A stretch of 64,000 bases of DNA from DAIOEK01 sp964648485 (GTDB taxonomy: Bacteria > Chloroflexota > Anaerolineae > Anaerolineales > Anaerolineaceae), in NCBI GenBank assembly GCA_964648485.1, contig CAZYOF010000002.1, positions 184,329 through 248,328 on the forward strand. The letters are read 5' to 3'. Below, one piece after another: positions 25,277 to 32,217 of the stretch. The first letter of the stretch is position 1. Each line of letters starts with the position of its first letter. The translations under genes and the position numbers were made by a program. Under the pieces are notes generated by a model. The model was not told the DNA's origin and did not search any database. It was given only the letters and a program-made list of their open reading frames with translations.

Positions 25277-25744
25277 TTACTCGCCAATAATTTTTACCAG
25301 TACACGTTTTTTTCTTCCCCCATCGAACTCGCCATAGAAAATCTGCTCCCAGGTTCCAAAGTCTAACTTCCCATTGGTTATGGCAACCACGACCTCGCGA
25401 CCCATCACCTGGCGTTTCATATGGGCATCAGCATTATCCTCACCGGTGCGGTTATGAAGGTAACCGGAAACCGGTTCATGAGGCGCCAGTTTCTCCAGCC
25501 ACTGGTCATAATCTTGATGCAGACCGTGTTCGTCATCGTTAATAAACACGGATGCGGTGATGTGCATGGCGTTTACAAGCACCAAACCTTCCTGTATACC
25601 ACTTTCGCGGATACAGGAAGCGACATCGGGAGTGATATTGACAAATCCACGCCGACCGGGGACAAGCATCCATATTTCCTTGCGGTAGGTTTTCAAATCA
25701 ATGATTCCCTCTCTGTGCGACAAAGATCTTTCTACCTTCAACAT
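25277..25744 (-). CDS. YjbQ/UPF0047-family protein
   Basis: A member of the YjbQ family, some of which have weak thiamine-phosphate-synthase activity; the physiological role is unsettled. Signatures are GFVNITPDVASCIRESGIQEGLVLV, cut here to the first part, then AMHITASVFIN, HNRTGEDNADAHMKRQVMG and LDFGTWEQIFYGEFDG. The His and Asp residues of these motifs form the putative metal site. The start is uncertain: ATG 25744 gives 155 residues and a 47-bp overlap with the upstream methyltransferase, TTG 25723 gives 148. Neither has a good binding site, so translation may be coupled to the upstream gene. An open frame reaching to 25993 is not credible. Confidence 0.82.
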   Translation of the reverse strand: MLKVERSLSHREGIIDLKTYRKEIWMLVPGRRGFVNITPDVASCIRESGIQEGLVLVNAMHITASVFINDDEHGLHQDYDQWLEKLAPHEPVSGYLHNRTGEDNADAHMKRQVMGREVVVAITNGKLDFGTWEQIFYGEFDGGRKKRVLVKIIGE

Positions 25745-26429
25745 CAGGAAAAATGGCTGGTTTAAAGCCACCTGATCGAATGGTCGTGAGCCATTGTGCA
25801 GTTGGAAAAATACCCAGCGTGTGAGTTTCTGAGTAAGAATGGGCTGTTCCATCTGCTTCGCGAATGAGATAGGCAAAATCAGTTCGATAAGATGTTTCAC
25901 CATCACCCGGTGCATGAATCCACTCGAGGTAACGCATCCCTTTACCATCCGGATCATCCACACCTCCATGATTGGTGCCGGGATAGAATTCATCCAAAGT
26001 CCAATCAGGAGCGATCACTGCTAATCCGCCGGGGTTGAGATGAGCCCGGCAGGTTTTTATCGTGGCGGTAAGGTCGTCTGCTGTAGTGATATACATGATG
26101 GCATCTTCAATTAACACAACATCAAAGTATTCATCCAGCCTGAAGGAGCGCATATCCCCTTCCAGATGTCTGCATTCCGGATTGATGGTCTGGGATATTG
26201 CCAGCATTTCAGGTGAAAGGTCCACAAGTGTCATTTTGAATTTTTGTTTGAGGTGGCTGGCAAGGTTCCCGCCACCAGATCCCAGTTCAAGAATTGTCCT
26301 CGCGTGGGGATTCCGCAAGTGGATCAGTTTGGTGATTAATTCTGACTCCTCAGCGTATTCTGTCGGGGGAGTGAGAAGGTGGAACCAGGGAGCCAGTTCA
26401 TGGTACATCAGGTAGGTTTGAGGTGTCAT
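25698..26429 (-). CDS. Class I SAM-dependent methyltransferase
   Basis: A 243-residue methyltransferase with motif I ILELGSGGGNLASHL (about 43-57), the acidic end of strand 2 in VDLSPEML and motif II FDVVLIEDAIMYIT. The C-terminal half includes an unusual Trp- and Gly-rich segment and no recognisable substrate domain. It lacks a Shine-Dalgarno sequence: TATAAT lies exactly six bases before the ATG, suggesting a leaderless transcript. Its 3' end overlaps the start of the yjbQ-like gene. Confidence 0.85.
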   Translation of the reverse strand: MTPQTYLMYHELAPWFHLLTPPTEYAEESELITKLIHLRNPHARTILELGSGGGNLASHLKQKFKMTLVDLSPEMLAISQTINPECRHLEGDMRSFRLDEYFDVVLIEDAIMYITTADDLTATIKTCRAHLNPGGLAVIAPDWTLDEFYPGTNHGGVDDPDGKGMRYLEWIHAPGDGETSYRTDFAYLIREADGTAHSYSETHTLGIFPTAQWLTTIRSGGFKPAIFPDVEGRKIFVAQRGNH

Positions 26430-26435
26430 ATGCTT

Positions 26436-26441
26436 ATTATA
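26436..26441 (-). promoter_or_regulatory. -10 box for a probable leaderless transcript
   Basis: TATAAT on the minus strand with six bases between it and the ATG at 26429. No ribosome binding site fits; the expected transcription start coincides with the start codon. Confidence 0.5.
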
Positions 26442-26453
26442 TAAAATTTCTGA

Positions 26454-26489
26454 CAGATAAAAAATAAACGCCCTCTTATGGAAGGCGTT
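26454..26489 (-). terminator. Terminator of the YugP-like protease gene
   Basis: On the minus strand AACGCCTTCC and GGGCGTT pair around a short loop (6 strong pairs plus a mismatch), followed by TTATTTTTTATC. Confidence 0.7.
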
Positions 26490-26507
26490 GTTCTTGTTGG
26501 CTTGGTA

Positions 26508-27224
26508 TTAATCTCTTCTTCTACCCATCAACAGGAAACCGTAATAGAGAATGGTGGAAATAGCCTGAATGGCTGCCGCAACATAAGTCCAAGCGGCTGC
26601 ATCGAGTACCTTACTGACCCCATCCATCTCACCGGTATGGATTACACCTGAATTGGTCAGCCAGGCTTTTGCCCGTCGAGAGGCATCCAACTCCACAGGC
26701 AGCGTAATCAGGGCAAAAACTGCGGTTGCCGCGAAAAGGAGCAGCCCAATCCATGCCATGGTGGTTCCTGTCTGACCTGCCATGAATAAACCGATCATGA
26801 AGATGATCGGACCCAGCCAGCTGCCGATCTGAACTGTAGGCACCATGAGATTGCGAAATTGCAGAGGGGCATAACTTTCAGCGTGTTGAATAGCATGACC
26901 CGCTTCGTGAGCTGCAATCCCTGCGGCTGCAATGGAAGGTGAGTTATGTACGCCATGACTGAGGCGTAATACTTTGTGTCGTGGATCGTAATGGTCACTT
27001 AGGTTTCCGCCTACTTCTTCTATTTTTACCTGGTGTAAACCAGCCTGATCCAGCATATAGCGGGCAACCTGGGCTCCACTGAAATTTCCATAGGTTCTTT
27101 TTTGTGAGTATTTATTAAACGAGCTCTTCACCTTTGCCTGCGCCCATAAGCCAAGCAGGAGTGCCGGGAGAGAGAAGAGCAGATAAATCAAATATCCGCC
27201 ACCAAATCCATATGTGTATCCCAT
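26508..27224 (-). CDS. Membrane zinc metallopeptidase, YugP-like
   Basis: A 238-residue membrane protein with an N-terminal helix, HEAGH zinc motif at 106-110 (AAHEAGHAIQH) and two or three C-terminal helices. Family members (YugP, 'neutral zinc metallopeptidase') are of unknown substrate. NFSGAQVARYMLDQAGL near residue 47 is a typical family segment. AAAGGAA precedes the ATG. It is monocistronic between a 366-bp gap and its own terminator. Confidence 0.88.
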   Translation of the reverse strand: MGYTYGFGGGYLIYLLFSLPALLLGLWAQAKVKSSFNKYSQKRTYGNFSGAQVARYMLDQAGLHQVKIEEVGGNLSDHYDPRHKVLRLSHGVHNSPSIAAAGIAAHEAGHAIQHAESYAPLQFRNLMVPTVQIGSWLGPIIFMIGLFMAGQTGTTMAWIGLLLFAATAVFALITLPVELDASRRAKAWLTNSGVIHTGEMDGVSKVLDAAAWTYVAAAIQAISTILYYGFLLMGRRRD

Positions 27225-27590
27225 AAAATATTCCTTTCAATACCTCAAAGAAAACAATGTATCATTCTAAATTGTAACAATTTTATGTGATGGATGTGAA
27301 AATAGTATTAAACAAATACAAGATAATTATTAACAAGATTACGCAACCATTTTTCTGTAAATTCGAGTCATAAATACCCATCGGTTTTTTAAAAATTTCC
27401 TGAAATGACCAAACAATAATGTTTTCCGATTTGCCACTCCTCACTGATCTATTAACAAATTGACATCCATAAATAATGATATTCGGATCTTATTTTATGA
27501 ATTCATTTCTGAAACTTGACAGGTAAAATATCGTATGATTATTTAATAACAAAATCAGATTTTCTTTGGTAATTATTATGTGAGGGTATT
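27225..27590. other. AT-rich intergenic region with two divergent promoters
   Basis: No gene of credible length is visible. Close to the yugP start, AAATTGT-A-ACAATTT (27269-27283) is a perfect 7-1-7 dyad and may be an operator. Near the other end, TTGACA (27516-27521) with an 18-nt spacer and TATTTA (27540-27545) is a plausible promoter for the LiaF-like gene. A second TTGACA at 27460 has no matching -10. The middle part shows only AT-rich sequence. Confidence 0.5.
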
Positions 27591-28127
27591 ATGAAACGTT
27601 GGATGGGCTATCTGGGAATATTTCTTGTTGCGCTGGGTCTAGTCACATTAGTAGAAAATATCTGGCATCTGAATATCTGGGCATACTTATGGCCGGTAAT
27701 TCTAATAGCCTTTGGTGTATGGTTGCTAGTCAGACCTCCTGGTCGCCCTTTCTGGATTTGGTGGGCGGAGGATCCCTCTTTTACAGGTGAATGGTTAGTT
27801 GAAGGCAATCACAAGGACCATCACATATTTGCTGGAGAAACAACCCTTGATTTATCTAATGAAGATATTCCAGTTGAAGGTGCAAAATATCGGTTTAACG
27901 GGTTTGCAGGCGAAGTTAGAATCTACGTACCGGAAGGTGTAGGAGTCAAAGTGCGGGCGAATTACTTTGCCGGAAGTATTAACATGTTCGGTGAAGAAAT
28001 GACCGGAGTCATGGCACCTGTAGAAGAAGTTACTCCAAATTTCGAGTCGGCTCCCCGAAAAGCATTTATTGAAGTAAACTATTTTGCCGGTGAAACAAAA
28101 ATCATTAGATTGCATGAACGATCATGA
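27591..28127 (+). CDS. LiaF/LiaI-like membrane protein
   Basis: A 178-residue protein with two N-terminal membrane helices (about 5-20 and 28-46, the LiaI/DUF5668-type pair YLGIFLVALGLVTLVEN and YLWPVILIAFGVWLL). The C-terminal half is a repetitive beta structure with recurring F-A-G-E/S units (HIFAGETTLDL, NGFAGEVRIYV, NYFAGSINMFG, NYFAGETKIIR), as in the LiaF C-terminal domain. LiaF proteins sense or damp cell-envelope stress; no LiaRS kinase pair is adjacent. GAGGG precedes the ATG. The next gene overlaps its stop by four bases. Confidence 0.8.
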   Translation: MKRWMGYLGIFLVALGLVTLVENIWHLNIWAYLWPVILIAFGVWLLVRPPGRPFWIWWAEDPSFTGEWLVEGNHKDHHIFAGETTLDLSNEDIPVEGAKYRFNGFAGEVRIYVPEGVGVKVRANYFAGSINMFGEEMTGVMAPVEEVTPNFESAPRKAFIEVNYFAGETKIIRLHERS

Positions 28128-28393
28128 ATACTGAAGCGCTAATCTGCCCTTTTTGTTTTTCACAATATCAAGAAAACACTTATGCCGAAGAGATTCCCAT
28201 CTGTCGTGAATGCCGCGGATATGGAAGGTCAATCTTACTGGAATCAAGAAGCGAGTTTATTCAATCTGTAAATCCTGCCCAGATCCTCGGAATAAAACAG
28301 ACCTGGCAAAATCGAGTTGATTTCATGGAAGTAGAGAGGCAGATGGTGCTTACCAACCTCGATCGTTTGCTGAATGAATTAAATGAACCCTAG
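28124..28393 (+). CDS. Small zinc-ribbon protein of unknown function
   Basis: An 89-residue protein with CPFC (residues 8-11) and CREC (28-31), which can form one zinc ribbon, followed by a helical C-terminus. I recognise no family. It starts in an ATGA overlap with the LiaF-like gene, so translation is probably coupled and the protein may act with it. The short length and clean reading frame up to a 19-base gap before the next gene support a real gene. Confidence 0.65.
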   Translation: MNTEALICPFCFSQYQENTYAEEIPICRECRGYGRSILLESRSEFIQSVNPAQILGIKQTWQNRVDFMEVERQMVLTNLDRLLNELNEP

Positions 28394-28411
28394 AATATTC
28401 ATAAAGATTCA

Positions 28412-29188
28412 ATGATTTCAACATCCATCAGCTGGAAACACCTGACTTTCGGAATACTCCTCATAATCACTACGGCTTGCAATACAACCGTAGAAAGTCC
28501 AACGGCTAGCTTTATTAAAAATACAAATTCAGTAAATACCCAGTCCGATAGTTGTGTAACAAGTTTGCCGTATCAAGAAGCGAAAGTGATTGAGGTTATT
28601 GATGGAGATACTATTACCGTTCTGTTAGACGGGGTAACTCAAACTGTGCGTTACCTCGGGGTGGATGCACCCGAAATGAAGGCGAAGAATCCGGAGCCGG
28701 GCAGACAAGCCAGAAAATGGAATCTGGAACAAGTAGGCGGAAAGACCGTACAGCTTTACACTGGGAACCGTGACCGGGATGATTTTGACCGGCTGCTCCG
28801 GCTGGTGATTGTGGATGACCTTTTTGTTAATAGTGCCATGATCCGGGAGGGACTGGCTACCAGTTTCAACCGCCCGCATGATGATACTTGTGCCGCACTT
28901 TTTACCGGAGATATGCTATTTGCATTCCAGAACAAGCTGGGGATCTGGCAGGATGTACAAGATTTCTCAGATTTACCTGAAGGAAGCTCATGTCCTGATG
29001 GATGTATCTTCCCGCCAACCGGTTGTGGTATCAAAGGTAATATTAACTATTCTGATGACTATATCTTCCATCTGCCCGGAAGCAAAGATTACGCAGATGT
29101 AAAAATCGAAGCGGAACGTGGAGAAAGGTGGTTCTGTACCATCGAAGAGGCGATCCGTAACGGCTGGCGTCCACCCCGCCAGGAATGA
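28412..29188 (+). CDS. Secreted thermonuclease-family lipoprotein
   Basis: A 258-residue staphylococcal-nuclease-type enzyme with a lipoprotein signal (lipobox ITTAC, Cys 23) and a Ser/Thr/Asn linker. Catalytic residues are all visible: R80, D85 and E88 in VRYLGVDAPEMK and R127 in DDFDRLLRL. It should cut DNA and RNA outside the cell with calcium. The C-terminal 65 residues (CGIKGNINYS ... ERWFCTIEEAIRNGWRPP) form a small Cys-containing domain that often follows such nucleases and may bind the cell surface. No strong ribosome binding site is seen before the ATG. Confidence 0.88.
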   Translation: MISTSISWKHLTFGILLIITTACNTTVESPTASFIKNTNSVNTQSDSCVTSLPYQEAKVIEVIDGDTITVLLDGVTQTVRYLGVDAPEMKAKNPEPGRQARKWNLEQVGGKTVQLYTGNRDRDDFDRLLRLVIVDDLFVNSAMIREGLATSFNRPHDDTCAALFTGDMLFAFQNKLGIWQDVQDFSDLPEGSSCPDGCIFPPTGCGIKGNINYSDDYIFHLPGSKDYADVKIEAERGERWFCTIEEAIRNGWRPPRQE

Positions 29189-29189
29189 G

Positions 29190-29195
29190 TATAAT
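29190..29195 (+). promoter_or_regulatory. -10 box for a probable leaderless transcript
   Basis: TATAAT begins one base after the preceding stop codon and ends six bases before the ATG at 29202. No Shine-Dalgarno sequence and no clear -35 are present. Confidence 0.45.
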
Positions 29196-29201
29196 CAGTC
29201 T

Positions 29202-29996
29202 ATGACGTTTTTTCTCTCAAAACTGTTACCTTTATTTGTATATCCTGCAGGTTTATCCTGTATTCTTCTTATAGCTGCACTCATCTGGTGGAAAAAGCGC
29301 AGGTTTTCGCGCTGGATGGTATTTATATCCCTGTTGATTATTTTCATTGCCGGCAATCGCTGGATAAGTATGGCTTTGGTACGTTCCCTGGAGAGTCAAT
29401 ATCCGGCAGATGAGCAACGCTTACAGGCAGATGTGATTGTCGTACTGGGGGGAGGTACCGATCCCTGGCTGGCGCCACGTCAGATGGTGGAAGTCAATGG
29501 CGCTGGTGACCGGGTGATCTACGCCCTGAAACTTTACAAAGAGGGTGTTGCCGATAAAATCCTGCTTTCAGGTGGAACTATTGAATGGCAGAATTCCGAC
29601 CCCACTTCTCCGGCAGAAGACATGGCTGAATTGCTTAAGTTGATGGGTGCCCCTCAGGAAGCCCTGATTGAACAGGGTAAATCACTCAATACAGCAGAGG
29701 ATGCCCGCTTTTCTGCGGAGATTATCCGGCAGAATGGCTGGAAGCGGGTGATTTTAGTGACCAGTGCCATGCATATGCCCAGGTCTGTAAGGTTGTTTGA
29801 ATCAGAAGGGATTGAAGTCATCCCTGCACCCGTTGATTTCACCATGTCTGACCGGGAGTGGAAAGACCTTTATTCCTGGCGAATGGAAAATGTACTCATC
29901 AATATCCTGCCTACTTCATCTAATATGAAATCAACAACGAGCGCCATGAAAGAATATATCGGCATGCTTGTCAATACCATTTCAACTGTGGAATAA
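29202..29996 (+). CDS. YdcF/SanA-like DUF218 membrane protein
   Basis: A 264-residue protein with two N-terminal helices (about 5-25 and 38-58) and a DUF218 domain: VIVVLGGGTDP, ADKILLSGGT, EDMAELLKLMGAP and SLNTAEDARFSAEII are family landmarks, ending in VTSAMHMPRSVRLFE. DUF218 proteins such as YdcF, SanA and ElyC act in envelope polysaccharide metabolism, with activity not defined. I start at ATG 29202; a longer frame reaching into the nuclease gene is unlikely. It probably belongs to an envelope gene cluster with the LiaF-like protein and nuclease. Confidence 0.88.
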   Translation: MTFFLSKLLPLFVYPAGLSCILLIAALIWWKKRRFSRWMVFISLLIIFIAGNRWISMALVRSLESQYPADEQRLQADVIVVLGGGTDPWLAPRQMVEVNGAGDRVIYALKLYKEGVADKILLSGGTIEWQNSDPTSPAEDMAELLKLMGAPQEALIEQGKSLNTAEDARFSAEIIRQNGWKRVILVTSAMHMPRSVRLFESEGIEVIPAPVDFTMSDREWKDLYSWRMENVLINILPTSSNMKSTTSAMKEYIGMLVNTISTVE

Positions 29997-30034
29997 TATT
30001 TTTATTCAGGTTCATTGCATAAAGAGAGGGATCA

Positions 30035-30730
30035 ATGAAAGAATCTACTCAAGCATTCCTGACTTATTTGGATGAGTGGCAGTCAGATTTGACATCTCCC
30101 ATGTTGAATGAAATTGTTCCCGATCCTGATCGGGGAGCGATTATCTCGGTCGATTTAATTAATGGGTTTTGCACCGAGGGTGTGTTATCCAGCCCACGCG
30201 TACAGGCGATTGTGAAACCGGTGACCCGGTTGATGACAAATGCCTGGAGCCAGGGTATGAGGAATTTTGTCTTGACTCAGGATACGCATGAACCGGATGC
30301 CGTCGAGTTTGCAGCTTTTGCCCCGCATTGTGTACGCGGAACATCTGAAGCCGAAACAGTACCCGAGATTAAGGAATTACCTTTTTTTGAGAAAATTACG
30401 GTTATTGAAAAAAACTCAATCCATTCCGGGTTGGATACAGGTCTTGAAGATTGGATTGCGGAACATCCACAGGTTGATACATTTATTGTAGTGGGAGACT
30501 GCACCGATTTGTGCACATATCAACTTGCAATGTACCTTCAGTTGGATGCAAACGCCCGCCAGTTGAAGCGTAAAGTAATCATCCCGGCTGATTGTGTTGC
30601 AACGTATGATCTTCCGGTTGCAGCGGCGAAACAAATTGGTGTTTTCCCGCACAATGGAGATTTGTTCCATCAGGTATTCTTGTATCATATGGCATTAAAC
30701 GGTATTCAGGTGTATTCATCCATAAAGTAA
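30035..30730 (+). CDS. Nicotinamidase / isochorismatase-family hydrolase
   Basis: A 231-residue cysteine hydrolase. The catalytic triad is D40 (SVDLINGF), K126 (IEKNSIHSG) and C160 (GDCTDLC). D83 and H85 in TQDTHEP with H98 in APHC form the metal site that distinguishes nicotinamidases from isochorismatases. It converts nicotinamide to nicotinate. GAGAGGGA precedes the ATG. The next gene, 14 bases downstream, encodes nicotinate phosphoribosyltransferase, which uses the product, so the pair makes a compact NAD salvage operon. Confidence 0.9.
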   Translation: MKESTQAFLTYLDEWQSDLTSPMLNEIVPDPDRGAIISVDLINGFCTEGVLSSPRVQAIVKPVTRLMTNAWSQGMRNFVLTQDTHEPDAVEFAAFAPHCVRGTSEAETVPEIKELPFFEKITVIEKNSIHSGLDTGLEDWIAEHPQVDTFIVVGDCTDLCTYQLAMYLQLDANARQLKRKVIIPADCVATYDLPVAAAKQIGVFPHNGDLFHQVFLYHMALNGIQVYSSIK

Positions 30731-30744
30731 AACAAGGAGAGGTG

Positions 30745-32088
30745 ATGAGCATCTTTAACAGGCAACGCTTAGATAACTCAACTTTCAAACTTGATATTGA
30801 ACGAATGCGCAAGGGATGGTATTCGGATAAATATTTTACGAATATTGCTCATATGCTGACCGTGATGACTGAGAATGGATATACATACCAGGGGCAATCT
30901 GACCGGTTGCCGGAGGAGATGACAAAATCGCCCATTTTCCCCGGAAATTTAGAGGTAGAGATGCAGTTCTTTACCCGGCGACCCGGGAAAACGGTTACCG
31001 TTGGATTGGATAAGGCTCTGACGATGCTTCGCCACTGTACAGGGCATTGGAATGGGGACGAGTTTGTAGATACCTCATCCAACTTGCAAGTGTGGGCGGT
31101 ACATGATGGATCCATCGTGGAAGGGAATGGTGATCCATTGACTGTGCAACCGGTAATGCGGGTGCGTGGAAGGTATCGCGATTTTGCGAACCTCGAAACC
31201 CCTATGCTGGGGATCCTCACACGAGCGAGCCGGGTGGCTACGAATGTTTATAATACATTGATTGCAGCCAAAGGAAAACCGGTTTTGTTTTTTCCTGCCC
31301 GGTTCGATGTCCATGAAGTTCAGGCTGCCGATGGATACGCATATCAAATAGCAGTTCAACGCTTTAACCTGGATTATGCCGGTAAGCTTCCACCCTTTGT
31401 TTCAACGGATGCACAGGGAGACTGGTGGGGTGGTGAAGGGGGTGGAACAGTTGCACATGCCGCCATTGCCTGTTTCTTTGGAGACACCGCTGAAGCGATG
31501 CTTGCTTTTTCCACTGTGCTCCCGGTGAGTATTCCCCGAATTGCTCTGGTTGATTTTAATAATGATAGTGTGAAAGATTCCCTACTTACATTAAAAGCAT
31601 TATTTAACAAATACAGGGAATGTATAGAACAGGGAAATATTGAAGAAGCTGATCGATATAAATTATACGGGGTTAGACTGGATACCAGTGGAAGCCTGCG
31701 CGATGTATCTGTCCAACCGGTAGGTGACCCATCCCTTGATCTGGGTGTGAACCCACGATTGGTTTTCATTGTTCGCCAGGCGTTAGATCTCGCCTGGGAA
31801 AGTTGGGATCTTCCTGCTGATTGGTGCCAGCGGGCACAGGATTACTGCCGCGGGGTGAAAATTGTGGTGTCAGGAGGATTTGGACCGGAAAAAATTCACC
31901 GGTTTGAAAAATTGCAGGTTCCAGTCGATATCTATGCCGTTGGTTCAGCTCTCTATGATAACCATGGTAGCTCAATTACAGATTACACAGCAGATGTGGT
32001 TCGTGTGAAGGTACAGGATACCTGGATTGATCTGGCGAAGGTAGGGAGAAAATCATTAGATAATCTCGAATTGGAGCGGGTCTGGTGA
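30745..32088 (+). CDS. Nicotinate phosphoribosyltransferase-family protein
   Basis: A 447-residue type II phosphoribosyltransferase that attaches PRPP-derived ribose phosphate to nicotinate. Landmarks are GWYSDKYF near the N-terminus (phosphoribosyl site region), ETPMLGILTRASRVATN, SIPRIALVDFNND and GVRLDTSGSL, and the phosphate-binding SGGFGPEKI late in the protein. The adjacent nicotinamidase gene supports NAD salvage. Start is ATG 30745, six bases after AAGGAG; an in-frame GTG one codon earlier is possible. Confidence 0.9.
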   Translation: MSIFNRQRLDNSTFKLDIERMRKGWYSDKYFTNIAHMLTVMTENGYTYQGQSDRLPEEMTKSPIFPGNLEVEMQFFTRRPGKTVTVGLDKALTMLRHCTGHWNGDEFVDTSSNLQVWAVHDGSIVEGNGDPLTVQPVMRVRGRYRDFANLETPMLGILTRASRVATNVYNTLIAAKGKPVLFFPARFDVHEVQAADGYAYQIAVQRFNLDYAGKLPPFVSTDAQGDWWGGEGGGTVAHAAIACFFGDTAEAMLAFSTVLPVSIPRIALVDFNNDSVKDSLLTLKALFNKYRECIEQGNIEEADRYKLYGVRLDTSGSLRDVSVQPVGDPSLDLGVNPRLVFIVRQALDLAWESWDLPADWCQRAQDYCRGVKIVVSGGFGPEKIHRFEKLQVPVDIYAVGSALYDNHGSSITDYTADVVRVKVQDTWIDLAKVGRKSLDNLELERVW

Positions 32089-32120
32089 TTTATTTTTGTA
32101 AATATTGGTCTTTTTGTTGC

Positions 32121-32149
32121 ACCGATTTCCATATTGTTCATTAATCGGT
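32121..32149. other. Weak inverted repeat before glgP
   Basis: ACCGATT and AATCGGT (7 bp) enclose 15 bases in the 129-bp gap between NAPRTase and the phosphorylase. There is no T-run; it may be an operator or chance. Confidence 0.3.
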
Positions 32150-32217
32150 TAAGATTACATTTCAGAAAATAAACCTGTTTTGGGCATGGTACGATTGTCC
32201 GGGAAATTGAGAAAAAG

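Noticed and set aside
25745..25993. N-terminal extension of the YjbQ-like protein
   Set aside because: It runs in another frame through the methyltransferase gene and is much longer than the family.
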